Origin: Cyclostephanos tholiformis
Taxonomy: Eukaryota; Bacillariophyta; Thalassiosirophyceae; Thalassiosirales; Thalassiosiraceae
Assembly (NCBI GenBank): GCA_036939975.1
Contig: JALLPB010001592.1
Coordinates: forward strand, 1-15,305
Direction of reading: 5' to 3'
Length of the DNA stretch: 15,305 nucleotides
In this document: positions 1 through 7,500 of the stretch, piece after piece
How positions within the stretch are numbered: position 1 is the first letter of the stretch
How the letters are laid out: each line of letters starts with the position of its first letter
The notes under the pieces: generated by a model
What the model saw: only the letters and a program-made list of their open reading frames with translations
Database searches by the model: none
Told to the model about the DNA's origin: nothing
Program-made: the position numbers and the translations under genes

Positions 1-139
1 TCTTTTGTTAGGTAAAGCTAGTGTTTGTTATTTCCATGAAAGCATTATCGCTGCAGGTTATGATGCCCTTTCATCAAAGCATCCTCTAACATCCTCTGCT
101 TCTATTAAATCGTGTAATATCACGTGTGCGACAAAACAA
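1..139. other. flanking sequence, no gene seen
   Basis: No reading frame, RNA gene or repeat can be supported here. The sequence is AT-rich and contains two nearby CATCCTCT words (about 82 and 92). It may be old flanking DNA, or part of the 5' LTR of element A if that LTR is longer than proposed. Confidence 0.4.
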
Positions 140-329
140 TGTTAATTGTCACATTCCCTCTTCGCGACATGGGCAATGCCTCAAACTGGTGATGTCTTTC
201 GAGTCGTATACCCATCTCTTCGCGGTAATATTGATGATGCCTCCTGTGTCGTATATACATCCCTTTGTGATCCTCGCGTCGTTTACATCGTTGCAACTTT
301 CCACCTCTATTGGTCTCCCAAGGTTCCAC
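140..329 (+). repeat. candidate 5' LTR of element A
   Basis: The stretch begins TGTTAATT and ends CCACA, so it has the TGT...ACA ends expected of a copia LTR. It holds a TATA-like word (GTATATAC, about 251-258) followed by about 70 bases that could be R-U5, and it lies 70 bases before the gag start codon. The bases just after it (AGTTTAGCATCCTCAG, from 330) are loosely like the bases after the 5' LTR of element B (GTTCTAAGTATCCTGA); both could be primer-binding sites. No second LTR copy of element A is in the window, so the borders are a guess from position and end bases only. Confidence 0.25.
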
Positions 330-400
330 AAGTTTAGCATCCTCAGTTGATATTTGTCATTCCCAAGAATCGGTGCGGTATTGGTTGATCACTTCCAAGT

Positions 401-2095
401 ATGACTGATGACAAATCCCCTAAGTCCGCATCGGACGACAGCTGGCGTGAGAGCCTGCCAATGTCAAATGATGAAGAAGAAAATTTTATGTATTATCTGG
501 ATAAGATACCTCCTGTCGAACGTGCTATCCTTCTCAAAAAGCTCTCTGCAACTATGGGAAATGACGTCGCCAGTGCTGTCATATCGCGCTTGGCTAAAGA
601 GTTTGCATCAGCGGCACCAGAAAACAAGGATAGTAACGACTCCGACGAACCAGTCGACGCAAAACTTCCTACCATGGTGCCCACTTTGGGCCTCGCACAA
701 CGTAATCCTGACCGCCAGCTCCGTACGGACGATCTCAATTCTACTGACATCGTACTTAGAAAATCTGACCGTGGTGCTGACCCTATTGCCCGCAAGAAAA
801 CTTGCAACAAAAGAGTCAAGGCGCTTGATCCAAAACTCTCTGCCAACAATATCAGTTGCATCATCACGACTACCGATACTTCTTTGTTTGATATTGCTGA
901 TGATGCCCTTGCCTGGCAAAGTCACCTCCAGAACATCCAAAAAATTTGCGTACAATATGACATGGTGTCCCTTTTGCAGATACCAATTGGCGTTGATTTC
1001 ACCAACCCTGACTGTGTTGCTTCAGCCACAAAGTTTAGGGATGTGATTACCGAGTGGTCCCGCCTAGACGATAACAATTATTTCAAGTGGTAAGAATTCA
1101 TCCGTAGATTTGGTTCTCCTGTTGAGTTAGAAAGCGATAGCTGGTTAAATGATACTCTCCTGCTTTCGATGGACACTACATTGCACGCCGAGGTAGAATT
1201 GGATATCTCGAACACCCCCCCTTCAAAGCTTGGAGCTATCACTACGTTACGTTTTATTATAAAGCGTATGGTCATTAAAAATCAGGAATCCCTTGACGCC
1301 CTCGAGAACTACATCAAAACTTTTGATATTACCAAGTTCCCCGGCGAAAATGTTCCCATCGCTTGCCTTCGCCTAAAAGCAGTTGCTACGGCTCTTGGCA
1401 CCAATGATCGTCCTAAAAATGTCATTCGCAAGATTCTTGAAGGCATCTCCAAATCATCCACAAGATCTTTTAATGAATTTTGTGCAAGCCAAATTGCATT
1501 GCGTCGCAGCAGTCTCGCTCAAGACATCATTCAAAATACATCGCTCTACAGCCAACTTGTTAGCGTTCTTACCGATCTTGAAAATTTCTACCTCGAGTTG
1601 ATTGGTGCTAACTTGTGGGCGGGTGTTGGTCATCCAGGCATGGATCAGCATGGTTCTTCCTTCGCGGTGTCAAAGGAGCATAAAACCAAGCCACCACGTG
1701 ATGGTATGCCTTGGGAAGAATGGGTACGGAAGTATGCCGTATGTAACCATTGTGGAAAAAAGGGACATATCCATCCTGCATGCCCATTGTACCTTGAGGC
1801 CATTGCATCCGGCGCAATCAAGAAACCAGAATACAAGGCAAAAAGTGGCGATTGGCGTGCTCCTAAGAAAAACAGTCCTAACACGCCCTGCCGAAACTTC
1901 ATGAAAGATCCGAAAGCCAAAGCCTTTCTCTCAGCTTTCAAAACCTTTATGTGTGTGAGTGACGATAGTGAAGATGATGGCAAAGCTAACGATGAAGGTA
2001 GCGCTGTTGACGACGAAGATGATGATGCTCACAATGACCATAGCGAAGAGGATCTTCAAGGTTTTCTATCCATGATCGGGTCTTTAAAAGACTAG
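401..2095 (+). pseudogene. gag: Gag of copia-like element A, one internal stop
   Basis: This is the structural Gag protein, which packs element RNA into virus-like particles. One frame runs 565 codons from the ATG at 401 to TAG at 2093-2095, broken only by TAA at 1091-1093 (codon 231). The frame stays open and protein-like on both sides of the break, so I read it as one gene with a nonsense mutation, most simply CAA to TAA, rather than as two genes. Near the C-terminus there is a classical CCHC zinc knuckle, CNHCGKKGHIHPAC (C448, C451, H456, C461, counting the stop as a codon), followed by a basic stretch and a long Asp/Glu-rich tail. The N-terminal half is helical and hydrophilic, as in other Gags. 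The gene ends in a putative frameshift site leading to the protease frame. Identity as Gag rests on the knuckle and on the protease that follows; I do not recognise the exact family. Confidence 0.75.
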
Positions 2096-2125
2096 GCTGT
2101 GGGTTTCTTGGTGCCCACCTCAGCC
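2083..2125 (+). promoter_or_regulatory. candidate -1 ribosomal frameshift signal of element A
   Basis: Positions 2083-2089 read T TTA AAA in the gag frame, matching the X XXY YYZ slippery heptamer two codons before the gag TAG. After a 5-nt spacer a hairpin begins. GGCTG (2095-2099) can pair with CAGCC (2121-2125) and TGGG (2100-2103) with CCCA (2114-2117), with a 3-nt bulge and a 10-nt loop. The -1 frame opens at 2044 and stays open to the protease. A caveat is that the first 40 or so codons of that frame come from a pyrimidine-rich tract and would encode a very hydrophobic stretch, so splicing or a separate start (GTG 2212 or ATG 2248) remains possible. Confidence 0.5.
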
Positions 2126-2553
2126 TTATCTTCTGTCAAATCCAATGCATACTCTTTACTTTCTTTGGTTTCCTTTTTCTTCTGATTGACTCTCCTCAGT
2201 TTTGGTCCACAGTGTCACAATGGTTCCATCGAACCCCACGAGTCAGCATGCGCAAACGAGTTTTCGATGACAACATTGTCTCATCCCAACTCATAAGAGT
2301 TTTCATTTCATGGATTGATTCTCCTCACTGCCTCTCTGGGCCGGTGGTTCGTTTGAACATCATTATCGATTCAGGTGCTTCAGTTTGTATATCCCCTCAT
2401 TGGTCTGACTTCATTACATTTCGATCAAGCAAAATGAGAATCAAGGACCTATCCTCGTCAAATCAGGTTGCTAGTGAAGGAATTGTCCGTTGGAAAATGC
2501 AGGATACTCATGGTCATCCTGTTGACGTCGAACTACTCGGCTAGTGCTATTAT
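2089..2553 (+). pseudogene. pol: start of Pol (aspartic protease) of element A, truncated
   Basis: This is the beginning of a Pol polyprotein. The protease active site is visible as IIDSGASVCISPHWSDF, with catalytic Asp at 2368-2370. It is followed by an SSSNQVASEGIVRW-like stretch and a VDVELLG segment, which match the order seen in copia proteases (DSGA, then the G-G-V core strands). The frame lies -1 relative to gag. The first ATG is at 2248, and the frame is open upstream to 2044, so a start is not needed if frameshifting is used. TAG at 2542-2544 stops the frame just before the LTR of element B begins at 2554. The integrase, RT and RNase H that should follow do not appear on the far side of element B. 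The fragment is non-functional as it stands. Confidence 0.7.
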
Positions 2554-2832
2554 TGTTGGAACTCTCCCCCAGGGGTACATACGTAATGTACCCTTACCCC
2601 GAGTACCCAAAAGGCAGAGTGCCATGGCACAAGGAACGGTACATACGATACCGATACCTGATTACTACGCACCACCATATGTAGTTCCTACATATGATAG
2701 TCCACGTAGATTAATAGAGAGCGCAGCTTATGCGGTCTCACCGGCATGGCAAGCTATTGCCATTAATACTTAGAACAAACCTTTTGTCTAATACGCAATG
2801 GCAATCACCTTGCCGATTAGTTACTCTTAACA
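2554..2832 (+). repeat. 5' LTR of element B
   Basis: This 279-bp LTR begins TGTTGGAACT and ends CTCTTAACA. It is identical at every base to the copy at 8697-8975. It should hold the promoter and polyadenylation signals of the element, but I cannot point to a clear TATA box. It is unusually rich in perfect dyads, described separately. It interrupts the protease reading frame of element A. Confidence 0.97.
2573..2763. repeat. cluster of perfect dyads inside the LTR (also in the 3' copy)
   Basis: Four perfect inverted repeats lie within 191 bp. They are GGGTACAT/ATGTACCC with a 5-nt centre (2573-2593), the 12-bp palindrome GTGCCATGGCAC (2619-2630), CATATGTAG/CTACATATG with a 3-nt centre (2676-2696), and ATGGCAA/TTGCCAT with a 4-nt centre (2746-2763). 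A weaker GGCAA/TTGCC follows near the LTR end. They could be binding sites for dimeric regulators or RNA hairpins in the transcript ends. The function is unknown. Confidence 0.7.
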
Positions 2833-2855
2833 GTTCTAAGTATCCTGATTAGACC
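2833..2855 (+). promoter_or_regulatory. candidate primer-binding site of element B
   Basis: Minus-strand DNA synthesis should start from a tRNA or tRNA half paired directly after the 5' LTR. The bases here are GTTCTAAGTATCCTGATTAG followed by ACC. They lack the TGG expected for pairing with a tRNA 3' CCA end, and they lack the TTATG-type start of the half-tRNA-iMet site of Drosophila copia. An internal half-tRNA primer of another tRNA is plausible but I could not identify it. The call is by position only. Confidence 0.35.
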
Positions 2856-2946
2856 ATCGGTTCGCACTACATCTAGTGCTACCCACGACGCTCCGCACGA
2901 GACGCTTCGCCCTTCACCACGCAGACGTGACAAGAAAAAACACACG

Positions 2947-4539
2947 ATGGATGCAACAATTAGCACCGAGGAAGTTTCGGCCGCTCTTGGCAATCTCCCA
3001 TCCCTGGACCCACGCCCGAACGCCGTCAATATACGTGCGCTCCGGGTCCACATCGAGCGAGCGTTACAGCTCCTCCCATGTCCACAGAGTGTCCACCACG
3101 GTTGGAAGGGCCTCGCCATGTCGCGCGCAATGTACGCCCTCCTCGTCACCGGGGGCACCGCTTTTCGCGATCCTATCGACCCCGGCCCCGCTGCTATTTA
3201 TACGCGGGCTGACCCCAACAATGTCACCCCTTTCACGCGCACGGAACAGGCCACTATTGATGCCACGTTCGCACGCGAAAAACATTACTTCAACTCATGG
3301 GTGAACATAAACAGGGTGCTTTACGCCGCCCTTCGCACGAGTGTAAACGAGGCCTTCCAGGTCAGCAACGTTCCTGGAGTTGCCGGTTGGCCTGCTGGGA
3401 TGGATATACGCGCGATGCTCGACCAACTTTCGAGCACATACGGCTTACCCACGCCAGCCGCGCTCGAAATGAATGACAACGAGTTCCGCCGCCCATACTC
3501 GCCAGCCGATGCCCCCGAAGTTTTATTCCGCCGAATCGAAAATTGTGCGGAAATTGCAATCATTGGGGGCAACCCGTACACGGATCGTCAGATCGTTATG
3601 AACACGATCCGCCTTCTCCTAACCACGGGAATTTATACTCGCATGTTTGAAGAGTGGGACCGCCTCGCCATTGTTGATCAGACTTGGATTGCGCTACGAC
3701 AAATGATTCAGGAGGCGTTTCAACGTCGCCTCAACGCCACTGCTCCAACCACTGGAGGACACGGTTACGCGCCAGCATATCAGAATGCATACGGTGCCCT
3801 CGGCACGGACAGTGACGATGATGAAGAGTCGATCACCCCCACAGTTGCTACACAAGTCGCTGCTCTGACGTTTCAGAGTCAACTCACGGCATCGACAGCG
3901 GCTACCACGATGCAGCGTCAGGAACAACAGCTCGCGCACCTTGCCGCGGTCCAAGACGCTACCCACGCCACTCTACATGGCATCATCGAGGGATTGAATG
4001 CGGTTGCATTCAACGTTAGCGACGCCGGTCGTGGCACGGGCCGCACATATGCTGGCGGGCGTGGATATGGCCGTGGTCGCACCTCAGCCGGCCGTTTCGG
4101 AGGGGGCCGTATCCCATATCCCCCTCCAAATATCACAGTGCCGCCCGCTCCCAATGCGGGGGGATTGCACACCACCTTCCGCAATCCCAGCACCCCCAGA
4201 GGTGTTCCACCTTATCGTCCTCCACCATCAACAGGAGGAGGATTCGGCGCTCCGTATAGGGCCATTGGACCCCCCGGATTCCCCCAAGTCGGGGCCAGAG
4301 CCCAAAATGAGCAACCCCCATACTCAAATACCATGAAAAGGTATGCCAATTGGAACGCATGCTACTCTTGTGGCTTCGACGTTGCTGACGGTCACACGAG
4401 TATGTCCTGCCCTCCGCACCTACGTAAAGCGTCGCACGATATCAACTTCAATCGTCAAAACGCGCAACAATACATCGACTTGGGCCATCCGTGTGCCACT
4501 CGGAACAGGCATAAAACACATTTCCCGGCGACCATGTGA
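2947..4539 (+). CDS. gag: Gag of element B
   Basis: This is the capsid/nucleocapsid protein, 530 residues from ATG 2947 (115 nt after the LTR) to TGA 4537-4539. The N-terminal two thirds is a helical capsid-like region. A Gln-rich segment (about residues 310-340) precedes a Gly/Arg-rich RGG-like stretch (about 361-390) and a Pro/Gly-rich linker, both likely to bind RNA. The C-terminus has a non-standard zinc-finger layout, CYSCGFDVADGHTSMSC (C472, C475, H483, C488; CX2CX7HX4C), followed by a conserved-looking His/Cys-containing tail (HPCATRNRHKTHF). I recall this type of C-terminal finger from diatom retrotransposon Gags. The stop is followed by an open frame into Pol without any shift, so a Gag-Pol fusion would need only decoding of TGA. 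No nonsense or indel is seen. Confidence 0.9.
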   Translation: MDATISTEEVSAALGNLPSLDPRPNAVNIRALRVHIERALQLLPCPQSVHHGWKGLAMSRAMYALLVTGGTAFRDPIDPGPAAIYTRADPNNVTPFTRTEQATIDATFAREKHYFNSWVNINRVLYAALRTSVNEAFQVSNVPGVAGWPAGMDIRAMLDQLSSTYGLPTPAALEMNDNEFRRPYSPADAPEVLFRRIENCAEIAIIGGNPYTDRQIVMNTIRLLLTTGIYTRMFEEWDRLAIVDQTWIALRQMIQEAFQRRLNATAPTTGGHGYAPAYQNAYGALGTDSDDDEESITPTVATQVAALTFQSQLTASTAATTMQRQEQQLAHLAAVQDATHATLHGIIEGLNAVAFNVSDAGRGTGRTYAGGRGYGRGRTSAGRFGGGRIPYPPPNITVPPAPNAGGLHTTFRNPSTPRGVPPYRPPPSTGGGFGAPYRAIGPPGFPQVGARAQNEQPPYSNTMKRYANWNACYSCGFDVADGHTSMSCPPHLRKASHDINFNRQNAQQYIDLGHPCATRNRHKTHFPATM

Positions 4540-4598
4540 CAGGGAGGGGCGGCGAATACAATCGTAACACTTAAATGTTTAACACCATTTACTGTCAC
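4531..4598 (+). promoter_or_regulatory. candidate TGA readthrough site between gag and pol, element B
   Basis: The gag stop reads TGA CAG GGA GGG GCG. The same frame is open from 4540 through all of pol, with the first ATG only at 4642. C directly after TGA is the base linked to leaky UGA contexts in known viral readthrough. A 7-bp complement pairs GTGACAG (4536-4542, containing the TGA) with CTGTCAC (4592-4598) across a 49-nt loop. The nine bases TGACAGGGA recur exactly at the gag end of element C (9350-9358). Confidence 0.6.
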
Positions 4599-7500
4599 CT
4601 TGCCTTATTCGTCGTACCCCACCGAAACGATTTTTTCTGCTATGTCACCACACATTGATGATGACGACGTCACGGTCCTCACGTCAAATGTTTCTTACCC
4701 CCAGCAACATGCGTGTCCAGCTCCTACCCATGTCATGCCACTCGACATCGCGGGAGGAATTGTCAAACTTCCCCCACAACTGTCGATTGCAGATTCCGGT
4801 GCAACCCAAATCTTCGTCATGGAAGGTAGCCCCGTCGTGAATCGACGACCCACGACACGACCGTTAAAGGTCGCCCTCGCCGATGGTCGTATCGTCACGT
4901 CGACACACATGTGTGACATTAAAATTGATGGCCTCCCATCGACCCTAACCGGCCACATAATCCCCGACCTCTCGATTGCATCACTATTTGGAATCCGTGT
5001 CCTCACGGAGGCTGGTTGCGAGGTTACATTTTCTGCAACGGCATGCATTGTAAAATACAATGATCGTATTATTTTACGCGGCGATAAAGACCCCACGACA
5101 GACCTATGGACACTCCCGCTGGGGTCCGCCGGCATGACCGCCCTACCCCGAACTTCGGAGTTTCCGTCAGCGCCCCACGTTATTGCCGACACCCATGCCG
5201 TTATGCCCCTCCAGATTGCTACATTCGCACATACCGTACGGACTAAAGCCAACAGCATCCGTTTCGCACACCAATCATTGTGCAGCCCCCCAATTCCGAC
5301 TCTCCTCAAGGCTATCAAGCGCGGTTACTTAAAAGGGTGTCCCAATTTGACCGCCATCGGCGTCACGAAATATCTCAACCCAAGTCCAGCCACTGCCAAG
5401 GGACACATGAAACGGCCACGCCAGGGCATCCGGAGTACCCGCCGCGTAACACAGGGGTTCTTGCCCCTTGCCAATACCGGCTCAATAGATTCATCTGCAT
5501 GCTCAACGGCTTCGTCTGCATCAACACGCAACATCGTCCCGCTGCAAGGGGGGCCTGTCAATGTTATTCAAGACGACACCGACCCCATCTCCAACGTGTT
5601 TGTTTTTGCAGTCTTTGCAGACAAAAATACGGGAACTATTTACTCTGACCTTACCGGAAAATTCCCCTTCATGTCGCTTGATGGCAACGTTTGCTTTCTC
5701 GTCGTGTACCACTATGAGACAAATGCCATATTGGCTAGCCCGTTACCCAACTTCACCGACGATGCTATCCTTACTGCTTACAAACTACAGTTTGAGCTCC
5801 TGGAATCAAAGGGGTATCAAATTAGCCTCAACGTCATGGACAATCAGGCGAATACTGTCATAAAACAATATCTCACAAACAAAGGGTGTGCCAACTTACT
5901 TGTTGAACCCCATAATCATCGCGTCAATGCGGCTGAAAGAGCAATACAGACATTTAAAGCGCACTTCATCAGTGCGCTCGCCACCACGGACAGCGACTTC
6001 CCCCTCCAATTATGGGATCGACTCACGCCACAGGTTGTCACCACATTAAACATGCTCCGCCCATCACGACGCGACCCTTCAATGTCCGCGTACGAAGCCG
6101 TCCACGGTCCGTACGATTGGAACAGGTATCCTTTAGCACCCCCTGGATGTAAGGCCGTCATCTACGAGGCCCCTGAGGTACGTGGCTCGTGGGCAAGTCA
6201 CGGTACCGACGCATGGTGCATCGGCCCGTCATTGGACCACTACCGCTGCAATCATTACTTCGTCCCTGAAACTCGTGCATGTCGGATTTCTGGCTCGGCA
6301 GAGCTCTTCCCTCAACACTGCCAAGTACCTTTTTTGCTTTGGAATGAACACCTACAAGAGGTCATAAACGAACTCAAAACAACGTTGGACGAACTCACGC
6401 CAGACCGCCGTACCCCTTTTATCCGGCAGATCGTTGACCGCCTCAATCTTCGCACGGACGTTGCGACACCTCGAACCTTGACGGCCCCGGCACACCATTG
6501 GATGCTCCCCCAAGGAGACATACAGCTACACCCCTTCGTTCCCCTGACTGACCGCCCTTTCATCGGTGCCCCCCCTCTAGCGCGGGAACAAAGGGTGTCG
6601 ACGACACCACCTCTCCAACGCATCTCCACTTCTCCCCCAATAATGACTGCCCCGAATCCGACATCAAAACGTGGGTTAAAATTACAGACGCGAACTCACC
6701 CCAGGAGCACCCGGAATAATATTCCCCACAGTGTCCCCGCCATTGCGCCGACATTGCCACGCCGGATCATCGCCGCCGTCGAGCCCACCCCATTGAGTCC
6801 ACCCCCTCGCAGGTCCCCGCGCATCCCAAAGGTCACTTCTATGCCGATCTCCAGTCGCCTCCGCCACCGTCCACTCATCAGCCAAGAGGCAATCAACTCC
6901 GTCTCGGAATGCGTGCACGCCACCTCTTGCTTCGACTTTAAACAGGTCGCTATGCCAATGGTGCATCCCACGACCGGCGAAACTATCAGCAGCTATAAGA
7001 AACTCATGCATGACCCGGCTACCAGCGAGATATGGCAAACCGCATTCGGTAAAGATTTTGGTGGTATGGCACAGGGATGTCAGAAAACGGGCCAGACGGG
7101 CACCAACGCCATCTTTGTAATGACCCACGAGGAGATTACACGCATCCCGAAAACCCAACCTGTCACATACGCCCGGGTTGTCGTGGATTATCGACCCCAG
7201 AAAGTTGATCCCCATCGCATCCGCATCACGGCCGGGGGCAACCTGATTAATTATCCTGGCGAGCTCTCAACGCGTACCGCGGACCTAACGACATCGAAAC
7301 TCATGTGGAACAGTGTGTTAAGCACAGCCGGTGCAAAATATATGTGTTTGGATATAAAAAATTTTTACCTCTCGGCGCCACTGGACCGGTTTGAGTATAT
7401 GAGAATTCCTCTCGCGTTATTCCCTCGGTGGACTAGCGAACAATACGACCTCACCAAACATGCCCTGCACGGTTTTGTGTACCTAGAAATGCGCCGAGCG

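Noticed and set aside
1090..1140. GTAAGA at the internal gag stop of element A, with an AG at 1140, looks like a 51-nt in-frame intron removing the TAA.
   Set aside because: The bases after the TAA translate into Gag-like protein (EFIRRFGSPVELESDSWL), there is no pyrimidine tract before the AG, and a single CAA to TAA change explains the stop more simply.
2083..2099. Ty1-style +1 frameshift site at the gag end of element A.
   Set aside because: The pol frame is -1, not +1, and the Ty1 heptamer CTTAGGC is not present; only ACTAGGC occurs.
2468..2773. A + strand open frame crossing from element A into the LTR of element B.
   Set aside because: It is not in the protease frame, and its C-terminal part is simply the LTR read in the frame used by pol at the 3' end.
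4695..5318. Long minus-strand open frame over pol of element B (also 6682-7215).
   Set aside because: It is the shadow of a strongly supported coding region; the product has no recognisable domain.
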